Shown: positions 18,041 through 26,834, counted from the stretch's first letter. The stretch: 64,000 nucleotides of DNA from Fibrisoma limi BUZ 3 (GCF_000296815.2 NZ_CAIT01000009.1:1240001-1304000); one strand, 5' to 3'. Notes: generated by a model from the letters alone, not told the origin. Made by a program: numbers and translations.

Positions 18041-18820
18041 TTATTTTGGGGCCATCCGGATGGCCCCATCCAATCGAATGACTTCACCATTCAGCATCGG
18101 ATTCTCGATGATGGCTTTGGCCAGCAGCGCGTATTCGGGCGGTCGGCCGAGCCGTGATGGGAACGGCACCTGTTGACCCAGCGACAACCGCGCTTCTTCG
18201 GGCAAACCGGCCAGCAACGGTGTTTCGAACAAACCGGGGGCAATGGTCATTACCCGAATACCCGACCGGGACAAATCGCGGGCAATGGGTAACGTCATCC
18301 CGACGATTCCGCCTTTGGACGCTGAGTAAGCCGCCTGCCCGATCTGCCCGTCGTAGGCCGCTACCGACGCCGTATTGATGATGACGCCCCGTTCGCCCTC
18401 GTTGTTGGGTTCATTTTTCTCCATGGCGAAGGCCGCCAGCCGGATAACGTTGAACGTCCCAATCAGGTTGATTTTTACGCTTTTCTCAAAAGCTGCCAGC
18501 GAATGGGGCCCATAAACCCCTTCAACCTTCCCAATGGTTTTACGGGCTTCGGCAATACCCGCGCAGTTGACGTTGATATGCAGCCCGCCGAACGTCTGAA
18601 CGGCCAGATCGACAGCAGCCTGTACGTCGGCCTCGCTGGTTACGTCTGTCCTGATAAATCGTGTAGTTGACCCAAGCTCCTCAGCCAGCGCCTGGCCGCG
18701 TTGTTCGTTCAGGTCCAGAATAACGACGTTTGCTCCTTGCTGGGCTAGAAGTCGCACAGTGGCCTCGCCTAAGCCGGAGGCTCCTCCAGTGACGATGGCC
18801 GTAGTTTGTTGAAGTTGCAT
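18041..18820 (-). CDS. SDR family oxidoreductase, 3-hydroxyacyl-CoA dehydrogenase type 2-like
   Basis: 259 residues, classical short-chain dehydrogenase: [10 protein letters not shown] nucleotide loop (residues 11-20), NCAGIA, catalytic Ser in [11 protein letters not shown] and YSASK (Tyr/Lys). The C-terminus ([33 protein letters not shown]) is close to the HSD10 / 3-hydroxyacyl-CoA dehydrogenase type 2 group, which oxidises short-chain 3-hydroxyacyl-CoA with NAD. A role in fatty or branched-chain acid breakdown is inferred. It starts 8 bases after the FAD oxidoreductase stop, so the two are coupled despite one being exported. Confidence 0.85.
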   Translation of the reverse strand: MQLQQTTAIVTGGASGLGEATVRLLAQQGANVVILDLNEQRGQALAEELGSTTRFIRTDVTSEADVQAAVDLAVQTFGGLHINVNCAGIAEARKTIGKVEGVYGPHSLAAFEKSVKINLIGTFNVIRLAAFAMEKNEPNNEGERGVIINTASVAAYDGQIGQAAYSASKGGIVGMTLPIARDLSRSGIRVMTIAPGLFETPLLAGLPEEARLSLGQQVPFPSRLGRPPEYALLAKAIIENPMLNGEVIRLDGAIRMAPK

Positions 18821-18828
18821 GAAAACAA

Positions 18829-20853
18829 TTAATTGACAGGAATAAATAAGATCGCATCGGCCACTACGACGCCGTTGGCCCCGTCGTTACTAAGCTCCAG
18901 AAACGGCGTTGAGCCCTTTTGTAACTGGTGTTCACCAAGACTAATCCAGTCGTTGGCCTGTGGCTGCTGATTCAACTTAAGTTGCTTCACCGACTTTCCA
19001 TCGTGCAGACGGACCATCACCCGGCTGGCCTTTTCCGTTTGTAGCCCATATTCACCGGGGTTTCCTCCTCCGCCTGACAAAATTGGATTATACACGTAAA
19101 CAGCGTACCGGCCGGGTCGGTTGTCGGGTAGTATGAACCGGACGGAGCTACTGTTATCCTTACCGCTTTGCACCAGCATCGACGTACCGTATTTGCCGCC
19201 CTGGGTCTCGCGTTTCCACTGGCCCGTTAACATGACACGTTCAGTTTCGTCGTTGTCGATTAAGATTTCAGGAAGCCTGCCGGTTAAAAGCGGATCGTTG
19301 GCCAGCCGAGCCTGTAGTTTCTTAACGTCAATATCCTGCACAGCTTTCTGTTCGTCAATGGCCTGGCAGGCAGCCAGAGCCGCTGACTGACCCAGCACCA
19401 TAAAAACCGGCTCCATTCGGATCGACCCGTAGGCAATATGGCTGGCTGATAAACAGACCGGAACCAGCAGGTTCTGGACAGTGCCTCGCTTTGGAACGAG
19501 CGCCCGATAGCTGACCGGATACGGTGGAAAACCGCCCACCTGCACGTCGCCTTCATTCTTGACCATTTTTACGCCGTCCTTTTCGACGATCAGGCGCTGG
19601 CAATTGTGCGAATCCATGGTGTAGGCCGCCATCCCGACGCCGTCTTCCACCTTCACCTTCCCTTCGCAGTTAGCCTGGGTCATTACGTATTCGCCCACCA
19701 TCCGCCGGGCCTCGCGAATGTATAGCTGGTGTGAGAAATGGGCGTTATCCACGTATTCATCTTTGGGGTATCCCCACTGACGCATCTCGTCGCGGAGGTG
19801 TTTCGGCATCCTGGGATCGTGACCAATGAAGTAAAGCAACCCCTTGGTATAGTCTTCGTGTTCTTTGATGATCTGCGCCCGACGCTCGTAACTGGCGTTC
19901 GGGTAGTCGTGGTTAGCTCCGATCATATCGGTTGAAAAACCACCACAGTTATTGATATCCGTCTTGCGATTCGGCATGGATACGAAGTGCATCAGGTTCC
20001 AGGTCAGCTCCTTCGGTATCTTTTTCTCAATCTGCCGAAGCAGCAGTTCATAGCGGGTCGAATCGTAGTTGGCTGGGCGGGAAATCTCAATTTTATTTTT
20101 GGGATCGTCGGTCAGGCACAAGCGGTAGTTATACGCCTGTACGGCAGCATCTCCCGAGCCGTCGGGAGCCAGACGGGTTGTACTGATGCCCCATAGAAGG
20201 CCACTTTCAGGATTGCCTGGCACCCGATACGGGTCCACGCCATCGGGAAACTGATGCTTGTCGAGATACTGTACCCCGTTGTGCGATTCACCGTATTGAC
20301 TGGCCGCTTCGCGCCCTATGGTAAAGCTGACACCGGCAAAAGCCATCAGGTCGCCTTCGTAGGTGCAGTCGATGAACTGCCGGGCCTGCACAGTCCGGTT
20401 TGTTTGCTTACGGGGCGCATCCGACTGCTCAAGCTCAATGGCCAGCAACTTGCTCCTGTCTTTACGGCCACCCGCCAGCCGGTAGTTCATCAGCACCGGT
20501 ACGTCGGCTTCTTTCAGGTATTGTTTGAATAGATTCTCAGCTACGTGCGGCTCAAACGTCCATTGTTCCAGCCGACCGTAGTGTTTACCGATTCGGCGAT
20601 AAAAATCGCGGGCCAGTCCCGTTATGGCGAATTTATTGCCGATGTCTGTGGCGCCCAGCCCCCCCGACGACAGGCCACCCAGGTGACGGCTCGGCTCAAT
20701 CAGAATGACGGACTTCCCGGCTTTTTTGGCTGCGTAGGCGGCAATAACACCCGCCGACGTGCCTCCATATACACAGACATCGACCGTTTGCCCCCGGGAG
20801 ACAAACGACAACAGAATAAGGCAATACAATAAGATTGGGTTACGTAGCTTCAT
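18829..20853 (-). CDS. exported FAD-dependent oxidoreductase
   Basis: 674 residues. A Sec-type signal peptide ([16 protein letters not shown], no twin Arg) leads directly into the FAD-binding Rossmann loop [14 protein letters not shown] and [15 protein letters not shown]. The FAD_oxidored family body continues ([36 protein letters not shown]) to about 530; the last 130 residues form a separate beta-rich domain of the carbohydrate-binding kind ([18 protein letters not shown] ... FLELSNDG). Members occur near polysaccharide-use genes in Bacteroidota; substrate unknown. Periplasmic location implies FAD loading outside the cytoplasm. Confidence 0.83.
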   Translation of the reverse strand: MKLRNPILLYCLILLSFVSRGQTVDVCVYGGTSAGVIAAYAAKKAGKSVILIEPSRHLGGLSSGGLGATDIGNKFAITGLARDFYRRIGKHYGRLEQWTFEPHVAENLFKQYLKEADVPVLMNYRLAGGRKDRSKLLAIELEQSDAPRKQTNRTVQARQFIDCTYEGDLMAFAGVSFTIGREAASQYGESHNGVQYLDKHQFPDGVDPYRVPGNPESGLLWGISTTRLAPDGSGDAAVQAYNYRLCLTDDPKNKIEISRPANYDSTRYELLLRQIEKKIPKELTWNLMHFVSMPNRKTDINNCGGFSTDMIGANHDYPNASYERRAQIIKEHEDYTKGLLYFIGHDPRMPKHLRDEMRQWGYPKDEYVDNAHFSHQLYIREARRMVGEYVMTQANCEGKVKVEDGVGMAAYTMDSHNCQRLIVEKDGVKMVKNEGDVQVGGFPPYPVSYRALVPKRGTVQNLLVPVCLSASHIAYGSIRMEPVFMVLGQSAALAACQAIDEQKAVQDIDVKKLQARLANDPLLTGRLPEILIDNDETERVMLTGQWKRETQGGKYGTSMLVQSGKDNSSSVRFILPDNRPGRYAVYVYNPILSGGGGNPGEYGLQTEKASRVMVRLHDGKSVKQLKLNQQPQANDWISLGEHQLQKGSTPFLELSNDGANGVVVADAILFIPVN

Positions 20854-20889
20854 GCCATCAAAAGTCGTATGGGTACCGCTCTTACTGAC

Positions 20890-21579
20890 TTATAGAATGG
20901 CCATTAATTCCTTCCAGTGTTGGATAGTGTACGTTGGTGGCTCGGGCACGATTTGACCACGGGTGTTATAAAATACGGTATCCATGCCCACCGCCTTGGC
21001 CCCAAGAATGTCCGCTTCGTAGTTATCACCGATCATCAGGCTCTCTTCCAGGGCCGCTCCGCTGACCGACAGGGCGTACTGGAAAATAAGCGGGTCGGGT
21101 TTCTTGGCGTTCGCTTCCTGATTGGTCACTACGTAGGTAAAGTAGTGCGCAATTTCGGCGCTATCCAGCTTAATAGCCTGGATTTCAGCAAACCCGTTGG
21201 TAATTATGTGCAGGGTGTAGCGACCAGTCAGGTAGTCGAGTACTTCCCGCGCCGATTCGAGCAGGTGTGGTTTACGGGGCAGCCGCCGAAGGTATTCATC
21301 GTTCAGATCAGCGCAGCAGGCCGTATCGCTGATACCCAGTGCCTGAAACACGAGCGGAAAGCGGTTTTCGCGGATGTACGAATGGGTAATGATGTTCTTA
21401 TCATAATCGGCCCAAAGCCTGCGGTTGATCTCGATAAAATGGCGGCTAAATTCCTCAGCCGAACTCACCCCCAGATCAACTAAGCGAAACGAATCATAAA
21501 TCTCAGCAATTGATTCGGCCGAGTTACGGTCGAAATCCCACAGGGTATGATCGAGGTCGAAAAAAAGATGCTTGTACAT
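20890..21579 (-). CDS. yjjG: YjjG family HAD-type pyrimidine nucleotidase
   Basis: 229 residues from ATG 21579; the longer frame begins with TTG. HAD phosphatase motifs: I FFDLDHTLW (Asp nucleophile), II HIITNGFAE, III with Lys in ANAKKPDPLIF, IV MIGDNYEADILGAKAVG. YjjG-type enzymes dephosphorylate non-canonical pyrimidine nucleotides as house cleaning. Ends 36 bases before the FAD oxidoreductase gene; an inverted repeat lies upstream. Confidence 0.85.
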   Translation of the reverse strand: MYKHLFFDLDHTLWDFDRNSAESIAEIYDSFRLVDLGVSSAEEFSRHFIEINRRLWADYDKNIITHSYIRENRFPLVFQALGISDTACCADLNDEYLRRLPRKPHLLESAREVLDYLTGRYTLHIITNGFAEIQAIKLDSAEIAHYFTYVVTNQEANAKKPDPLIFQYALSVSGAALEESLMIGDNYEADILGAKAVGMDTVFYNTRGQIVPEPPTYTIQHWKELMAIL

Positions 21580-21609
21580 AACGTTACGGCTCAGGTCGTC
21601 CAACGTTTC

Positions 21610-21669
21610 AAGTTCCAGGTTTAAAGTCCGGAGCGGCTGGGCTTCGGCAAAACCTTGAACCTGGAACTT
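21610..21669. repeat. inverted repeat between 2Fe-2S gene and yjjG
   Basis: AAGTTCCAGGTTTAAAGT (21610-21627) matches the inverse of 21652-21669 at 16 of 18 positions. It spans almost the whole gap between two genes on the same strand. No T tract follows. Confidence 0.65.
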
Positions 21670-21675
21670 TTAAAC

Positions 21676-21981
21676 TTAAAACGGCAACTTCAACCGCTCC
21701 ACCGGCTGATCATTCACCAGATGACTTTCAACAATCTCCTCAACGTCTGATAACTGCACATTCCCGTAATAGGTCCCCTCAGGATATACCACCATCGACG
21801 GCCCAAACGCACAGGCATCAAGACACCCAGCCCGTTGTGCACGGATCTCGATTTGCAATCCCCGGTCTTTCAGGGCTTGTTTGAAGGCTTCAACCAATTG
21901 CAGACCATGCTCCTCCCCGCAGGACTTTTTAGGAGCCGGCTTCTGGTTTGTACAGATAAAAACGTGCTTTTTAAACTTCAT
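21676..21981 (-). CDS. (2Fe-2S) thioredoxin-like ferredoxin
   Basis: 101 residues with the thioredoxin-fold ferredoxin pattern: Cys10 and Cys21 (CTNQKPAPKKSC) and a C-x3-C pair in AGCLDACAFGPSM, followed by YPEGTYYGNV. This arrangement binds one 2Fe-2S cluster and resembles the NuoE/hydrogenase-subunit fold used alone as an electron carrier. Partners are unknown; neighbouring genes are a nucleotidase and a histidine kinase, neither an obvious client. Confidence 0.85.
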   Translation of the reverse strand: MKFKKHVFICTNQKPAPKKSCGEEHGLQLVEAFKQALKDRGLQIEIRAQRAGCLDACAFGPSMVVYPEGTYYGNVQLSDVEEIVESHLVNDQPVERLKLPF

Positions 21982-22022
21982 GACAACGGATTGAATTCGA
22001 GGCCAAAGGTAATACCGCCCCG

Positions 22023-24200
22023 TTAAACCGTCGCCATGTCCGAAGAAGTGGGCAGGATAAAAATAAAGGTCGTTCCTTCGCCAACGCCCGAATGCACCTC
22101 GTACCGGCCATTCATGGCTTCAGTTCGGGCCTGAATATTACGCAGCCCCATGCCGGAAGCGTCAGTGCGCTCCAGTCCCCGGCCATTATCCTTAACGATC
22201 ATATTCAGTTCGCCATTGAAGCGTCGGAACAGGATGTCGGCTTCTGTAGCTTCGGAATGGCGCAGAATGTTGCTACATAGCTCGATACAGATCGAGTAGA
22301 GATTAAATTCCGTCAATTTATCCAGGCGCGTTAGCTCGGTCGTATCCAGCCGGAAGGTAATCTGCTGCATTAAATTCAGCTTGTCGGTCAGCCGAACGAG
22401 CGCTTCCGACAAGCCCTGTTTCTCCAGCTCGTCGGGTTGCAGGTTATGCGACAGGTAGCGGATCTCGGCAAACGCTTCTTTGGTCATCAGTTGCAGATTC
22501 TGATAAATCCGCTGCTCCGACTCCGACAGCCGGGCCGGGTTCAGTGCCGACAGACTCCCCCGAATGGCACTCAACAAACCACCCAGGCTATCGTGCAGGT
22601 CGGCCGCCATGCGCTTCCGCTCCAGTGTCTGGCCACGTAGCAGCGCTTCCTGAATCTCCCGGTTTTTAGCCCGGAGCTGGTCGTTGGCCAGTTGCAGTTC
22701 GGCCGTCCGGATGGCTACTTTATCCTCCAGGCCACGGTTGAGTTCTTCAATCTGCTGTTTCTGACGGGTAATCAGCCGGCTCTTGCGGAAATAAACAATG
22801 GCAAAAATCAGGAACATAATCAGCCCCACGGTCAGAAAGGTCCGCATCAGCGATTCACGTTCAATGTCCCGGCTCAGCGCATCGATGCGCGCCCGGTGCT
22901 CAATCCGGCTTTTATCCGCTTCCGACCGTAGCCGTTCGGTTTCGATACGCTGTTGTAACTGACTCATCCGGGCCTCGCCAGCCAACTGTTCCCGTTCGGC
23001 TTCCGCCCGCAGCCGGGCAATTTCGGCCTGTCGCCGGATATTGATCAATTGTTTCTGCTGAACGAGCTCCCGTTTTTCGGCTTCATCCCGAACCTTACTG
23101 ATGGCGTACTGATTCTGCATCGCCACTATTTCCTCAATCCGTTTTTGCCGGGTCAGGCTGTCCTTGACCATGTTAAACTCTTCAAATTGCGCCAGTGCTT
23201 TTTCGGTTTGCCCATCGGCGCGATACGCCCTGTACAAAGCCAGGCTTGCCATCTGACGAATACGAAGGTTCTCATGCGTCCGGGCAACAGCCATTGCTTT
23301 CTCACCGTAGCTGATGGCCAGTGTAGGCTGTCCTAACTGGGCGTAACATTCAGCCAACCGTGCCCAGACCGAAGCCTGGCCCACCGAATTCGTCAGTCGT
23401 TGCCAGACGATCAGGGCATTCTCATAGTAAGGAATGGCTTTGTTAAATTGCTCACGGGCCAAGTAAAAATCCCCCAATCGCTCCTCTGCATACGCGATGT
23501 TGGTTTGCGAGGTGGTTTCGCGGGTAATACGTCGGCTTTCTTCAAATTGAGCCTGAGCGGATTCAAACCGCTGTTGCCGCTCAAACACCTCCCCGATCTG
23601 ACTGGTAGCCTGTGCCAGCAGTAGTTTTCGATTTTGCCGCGATACGAGCGTATTCTGGGGCAACAGCGTCAGCACATCCTGATAGCTGTGCAGCGCATTC
23701 GGGTAGTCTTTCAGAAGGGCGTAAATATCGCCCATGTTCATTTTTACCTGCCATAGGGGCGACGTAGCACGGGGAAGCATGGCAGCCAGAGCAGACGCCT
23801 GCTGATTGATTTGCAACGCTTTGGGATAATCATTTTTACGGACGCGGAAATAAAACTCCTCCAGCATCAACCCACGTACCTGATACAACACATGCCCCGC
23901 CTGACGAGCCTGCTGGACCAGTCGGTGGGCATAATAATAGCTACTGTCGTTTTGATTAGTTCCCCATTGTTTGAAAACAACGGCCAGATATCGTAGCCCC
24001 TCCAGTTGCAGGGTATCCCGGCGTGGCCGGGGAGTTGCCGATTCCGTAGAGCGTAGGTACTGATGGCCCAGCACCCGCAGACTATCCATGTACTGATGAT
24101 CACCTCGGCGATCGAAGTTCACTTCGGGCAATACCGACCGCTGTGCAAAGCTAGTTGTGCACCAGGTAAGTAAACCAATCCAGAGCGCCAGAGATCTCAT
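22023..24200 (-). CDS. TPR-containing sensor histidine kinase (HisKA_3/NarX-like)
   Basis: 725 residues from ATG 24200, which begins a proper signal peptide (MRSLALWIGLLTWCTTSFAQ); the longer frame starts at TTG. Order: periplasmic TPR-like helices (about 65-360, for example FERQQRFESAQAQFEESRRI), charged coiled coil, one membrane helix (FLTVGLIMFLIFAIVYF, about 460-480), second coiled coil, dimerisation/phosphoacceptor helix RKRMAADLHDSLGGLLSAI (His), then HATPase with ELCSNILRHSEA (N box) and DNGRG, GMGLRNI. Usual partners are LuxR-type regulators; none is encoded here. Divergent from the ECF sigma gene. Confidence 0.9.
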   Translation of the reverse strand: MRSLALWIGLLTWCTTSFAQRSVLPEVNFDRRGDHQYMDSLRVLGHQYLRSTESATPRPRRDTLQLEGLRYLAVVFKQWGTNQNDSSYYYAHRLVQQARQAGHVLYQVRGLMLEEFYFRVRKNDYPKALQINQQASALAAMLPRATSPLWQVKMNMGDIYALLKDYPNALHSYQDVLTLLPQNTLVSRQNRKLLLAQATSQIGEVFERQQRFESAQAQFEESRRITRETTSQTNIAYAEERLGDFYLAREQFNKAIPYYENALIVWQRLTNSVGQASVWARLAECYAQLGQPTLAISYGEKAMAVARTHENLRIRQMASLALYRAYRADGQTEKALAQFEEFNMVKDSLTRQKRIEEIVAMQNQYAISKVRDEAEKRELVQQKQLINIRRQAEIARLRAEAEREQLAGEARMSQLQQRIETERLRSEADKSRIEHRARIDALSRDIERESLMRTFLTVGLIMFLIFAIVYFRKSRLITRQKQQIEELNRGLEDKVAIRTAELQLANDQLRAKNREIQEALLRGQTLERKRMAADLHDSLGGLLSAIRGSLSALNPARLSESEQRIYQNLQLMTKEAFAEIRYLSHNLQPDELEKQGLSEALVRLTDKLNLMQQITFRLDTTELTRLDKLTEFNLYSICIELCSNILRHSEATEADILFRRFNGELNMIVKDNGRGLERTDASGMGLRNIQARTEAMNGRYEVHSGVGEGTTFIFILPTSSDMATV

Positions 24201-24524
24201 CAGGTTACATACTGAACGGGTAATCGCCAATACGAGACTTAAAAGTAAATACGAGAATCAGATTATCAATTACTTAACGGTTAAAATCTTTGGATATCCG
24301 CATGAATTGTTAGTTTTGCCGCATGAACTGCGCATCCAAACGGATGAATGGTTCATAAAAAAATTTTAGACGGATTTAAACGAATTGCAATTAAATAGAA
24401 TCTATACTTACGAATAAGGGTAAATAGAACAATTCAACGAAAAAAATAGGCTATTCCAAAATTGCTTATTTTCACTCTGATTTGGGCTATTAATAATTTA
24501 TTTTTCGGTTATATGACGTTTTTT

Positions 24525-24539
24525 GGCAAATATTTTGCC
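24525..24539. promoter_or_regulatory. palindrome GGCAAA-TAT-TTTGCC upstream of the sigma gene
   Basis: Perfect 6-base arms around a 3-base spacer, ending 2 bases before the -7 box at 24542, where an operator or activator site would sit. Function is inferred only from position and symmetry. Confidence 0.4.
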
Positions 24540-24541
24540 TA

Positions 24542-24549
24542 TACGTTTG
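24542..24549 (+). promoter_or_regulatory. candidate -7 box TACGTTTG before the ECF sigma gene
   Basis: Exact TAnnTTTG. A TTG at 24523-24525 lies 16 bases upstream, slightly short of the usual spacing. About 118 bases of leader precede the ATG at 24668. Confidence 0.45.
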
Positions 24550-24667
24550 CAAATGAGCCGATAAACCTCTTATTTTTATACCCTGGATTACCACGTACAG
24601 GAAAAAACTTAACCCCATTACACACTATCGAAGCAAAGCTCTACGTTACCTAATTGTCTTACTGAAA

Positions 24668-25267
24668 ATGGAAAAAGCCCAGGTAAATGACAGTGAGCTG
24701 ATTTCCCTGTACATCCGTGGTAACGAAAAGGCCTTTGCTAAGTTGCTGCAACGGCATAAGTCGAAGATTTACACAACTATCTACTTGATTGTTAAAGATC
24801 AGTACGTAGCTGAAGATTTGATGCAGGACACGTTTATTAAAGCGGTCGAAACAATCAAATCTGGTAAATACAACGAAGAAGGCAAGTTTCTACCTTGGAT
24901 TATTCGGATCGCCCACAACTTGGCCATTGACTATTTCCGAAAAGATAAACGCTACCCCAATGTGGTGTTTGAAGACGGAAGCAGTGTGTTCAACACGCTT
25001 GAATTTGCAGAAGATTCAGTAGAATCACTTCAGATCAGGCAGGAAACACACGAGCATTTGCGCGAGTTGATCCAGCGGCTGCCGGAACAACAGCGGCAGG
25101 TGCTTATCATGCGGCACTATGAGGAAATGAGTTTCCAGGAAATTGCCGATGCGACCGGTGTAAGTATCAACACGGCTTTGGGACGTATGCGTTATGCGCT
25201 GATTAATCTGCGCAAGCAACTTAGCAAACGTTCGCCGAGTTATGATAAAAACTTTTACCCAAGATGA
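24668..25267 (+). CDS. ECF-type RNA polymerase sigma factor
   Basis: 199 residues. Region 2 spans about 10-85 (YVAEDLMQDTFIKAVETI and FLPWIIRIAHNLAIDYFRK, for core and -10 contact); region 4 spans about 135-185 (LPEQQRQVLIMRHYEEMSFQ, ATGVSINTALGRMRYAL helix-turn-helix). The sequence looks like a sigma factor widely conserved across Bacteroidota, including the end SYDKNFYPR. The next gene starts inside its last codons, in another frame, so the two are translationally coupled. Nothing that looks like a membrane anti-sigma is present. Confidence 0.92.
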   Translation: MEKAQVNDSELISLYIRGNEKAFAKLLQRHKSKIYTTIYLIVKDQYVAEDLMQDTFIKAVETIKSGKYNEEGKFLPWIIRIAHNLAIDYFRKDKRYPNVVFEDGSSVFNTLEFAEDSVESLQIRQETHEHLRELIQRLPEQQRQVLIMRHYEEMSFQEIADATGVSINTALGRMRYALINLRKQLSKRSPSYDKNFYPR

Positions 25268-25490
25268 TGTGATCCGGTATGTCTATGAGGAAACCTCTGC
25301 CGAGGAAAACGTACTCATTGAAGACGCTCTGATGTCAGAACCGGAGTTAATGACCTTCTTCCTGGACGCCCTTGAACTTCGGGCGTTGATGAACAAGATT
25401 GAACGCCAGCCGCGCACCAGTACGGTTGAGTCCATTCTTGCGTACTCCCGGAATTATCCGCCAAACCCAGCAGCTAAGCTACAGCCGTAG
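25242..25490 (+). CDS. small acidic protein overlapping the sigma factor gene
   Basis: 82 residues, starting 26 bases before the sigma stop in a different frame. The N-terminus (FTQDDVIRYVYEETSAEEN) recalls the helix that opens many anti-sigma domains, but there is no Cys/His zinc set and no membrane segment. The rest is helical and acidic, with a Pro-rich end. Coupled translation suggests a product that works with the sigma factor, perhaps as a soluble inhibitor; this is inference. I do not recognise the family. Confidence 0.65.
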   Translation: MIKTFTQDDVIRYVYEETSAEENVLIEDALMSEPELMTFFLDALELRALMNKIERQPRTSTVESILAYSRNYPPNPAAKLQP

Positions 25491-25515
25491 CACACTGTTG
25501 GGTTTTGTATTCACA

Positions 25516-25545
25516 GACGTCAGATGCTGTTCAGCATCTGACGTC
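25516..25545. repeat. 14-bp perfect inverted repeat upstream of nth
   Basis: GACGTCAGATGCTG (25516-25529) and CAGCATCTGACGTC (25532-25545) are exact inverse copies separated by TT. No T tract follows, so it is not a classical terminator; it ends 9 bases before the nth ATG and could hide the start in a hairpin. Confidence 0.75.
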
Positions 25546-25554
25546 CACTTTGTT

Positions 25555-26220
25555 ATGCAGAAAAAAGAACGATTCCGCCGTTTTCTTGATTACTTCACCC
25601 AACACTATCCCGAACCGAAAACGGAACTACACTTCAGCAGCCCCTACGAGTTGCTGGTCGCGGTTATTTTGTCGGCACAGTGTACCGACAAACGTATCAA
25701 TCAGGTAACCCCCGCCCTGTTTGCGCGCTTTCCCGAGCCCGAATCACTGGCAGCGGCTTCGGTCGAAGAGGTACTCAGCTACATTAAAAGTGTCTCGTAT
25801 CCCAACAACAAAGCCAAACATCTGGTCGGCATGGCCCGCCTGTTGATGGAGCGATTTGAGGGGGAGATTCCGTCGACAGTTGACGAATTACAGACACTGC
25901 CGGGCGTTGGCCGAAAAACGGCTCATGTAATTCTCTCGATCGTGTATAACCAGCCGACAATGGCGGTCGATACGCACGTATTCAGGGTGTCGCACCGGTT
26001 GGGGCTTGCCCCCTTGACAGCAACGACTCCACTGGCGGTCGAGAAAGCCCTCGTTGCCCACATTCCCAAAGAGTACGTCTACAAGTCGCATCACTGGCTG
26101 ATTCTGCATGGCCGATACGTCTGCCTGGCCCGGTCGCCGAAATGTGAGGTATGCGACCTGCGGGATTTCTGTAAATACTATGAAAAGAGTGTAAAGGTGG
26201 GGGTTCAAAGTCTGGAATAG
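25555..26220 (+). CDS. nth: endonuclease III (DNA glycosylase/AP lyase)
   Basis: 221 residues from ATG 25555; the frame is open upstream, but family similarity starts here. It removes oxidised pyrimidines and cuts at abasic sites. Seen: helix-hairpin-helix LPGVGRKTAHVIL with catalytic Lys, catalytic Asp in AVDTHVFRVSHRLGL, and the 4Fe-4S ligands in C-x6-C-x2-C-x5-C form (CLARSPKCEVCDLRDFC). The last codons overlap the left arm of an inverted repeat (26200-26256). Confidence 0.95.
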   Translation: MQKKERFRRFLDYFTQHYPEPKTELHFSSPYELLVAVILSAQCTDKRINQVTPALFARFPEPESLAAASVEEVLSYIKSVSYPNNKAKHLVGMARLLMERFEGEIPSTVDELQTLPGVGRKTAHVILSIVYNQPTMAVDTHVFRVSHRLGLAPLTATTPLAVEKALVAHIPKEYVYKSHHWLILHGRYVCLARSPKCEVCDLRDFCKYYEKSVKVGVQSLE

Positions 26221-26256
26221 CCGCCGTGATCCGGAAAACGTCGAACCTTGAACCCC
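26200..26256. repeat. inverted repeat covering the nth 3' end
   Basis: GGGGTTCAAAGT (26200-26211) and ACCTTGAACCCC (26245-26256) are inverse copies at 11 of 12 positions. The left arm encodes part of the C-terminus of endonuclease III; the right arm lies just before the convergent ndk stop. Confidence 0.6.
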
Positions 26257-26263
26257 AACTTTA

Positions 26264-26683
26264 TTAGTACTGCTCTACGCCCGAAAAAAAGAAATTGCCT
26301 TCAATTTCGGCGTTCTCATCCGAGTCGGAGCCGTGGATCGCGTTGGCTTCGATCGATTTTGCATACAGCTTGCGAATCGTGCCCTCTTCCGCGTTGGCGG
26401 GGTTCGTTGCACCGATCAATTTACGGAAGTCAGCCACCGCATTCTCTTTTTCAAGAATCATTGGTACGATGGCTCCGGATGACATATATGTACGCAGATC
26501 GTTGTAGAAAGGACGCTCGCGGTGAACCGCATAAAACTGGCCGGCCCGCTCGCTTGTCAATTGAGTTTTCTTCATCGCTACAATCCGAAACCCCGCTTCT
26601 TCAATCATTTTTATAATCGCACCGGTATGCCCTGCCTCTACGGCATCGGGCTTGATCATGGTAAACGTACGGTTAGTCGCCAT
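26264..26683 (-). CDS. ndk: nucleoside-diphosphate kinase
   Basis: 139 residues from ATG 26683 ([15 protein letters not shown]), the normal family start; the frame is open further upstream. It transfers gamma-phosphate among nucleoside di- and triphosphates. The active-site His is in [15 protein letters not shown], and the Kpn loop region [15 protein letters not shown] is present. A TAnnTTTG box sits 31 bases upstream. Confidence 0.97.
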   Translation of the reverse strand: MATNRTFTMIKPDAVEAGHTGAIIKMIEEAGFRIVAMKKTQLTSERAGQFYAVHRERPFYNDLRTYMSSGAIVPMILEKENAVADFRKLIGATNPANAEEGTIRKLYAKSIEANAIHGSDSDENAEIEGNFFFSGVEQY

Positions 26684-26713
26684 TATGGGTATAATCCAAA
26701 TTTTATTTGGGCG

Positions 26714-26721
26714 CAAAGCTA
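26714..26721 (-). promoter_or_regulatory. ndk: candidate -7 box TAGCTTTG for ndk
   Basis: Minus-strand reading TAGCTTTG matches TAnnTTTG and would give a leader of roughly 25 bases before the ndk ATG at 26683. Confidence 0.5.
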
Positions 26722-26826
26722 CTAACTTTCAGTCACAAAGCCACGTCCGCTGCTGAGAGTGCCCCCCTTACCAGTCTACACCTGCCCGACTGCTCAGCTT
26801 TACCCGCTTGATATCCAAATTATTCG

Positions 26827-26834
26827 TATTTTTG
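26827..26834 (+). promoter_or_regulatory. candidate -7 box TATTTTTG for the DHH phosphoesterase gene
   Basis: Exact TAnnTTTG, with TTG at 26808-26810 as a possible -33 element (spacing 16). It would give a leader of about 27 bases before the ATG at 26867. Confidence 0.5.

Larger units (their letters stand above)
24201..24667. other. 467-base AT-rich divergent intergenic region
   Basis: Lies between the histidine kinase (minus) and ECF sigma gene (plus) and is much richer in A+T than its surroundings. It holds a palindrome at 24525-24539 and a TAnnTTTG box at 24542. No convincing reading frame or structured RNA was recognised in the rest. Confidence 0.6.

Noticed and set aside
15416-20853. 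Polysaccharide utilisation locus formed by beta-helix, acyltransferase, SDR and FAD oxidoreductase genes
   Set aside because: No SusC/SusD pair, glycoside hydrolase or regulator is present among them and gene spacing suggests several transcripts.
25399-25554. N-terminal extension of endonuclease III
   Set aside because: It overlaps the small sigma-linked gene and runs through a perfect hairpin; family similarity begins at 25555.
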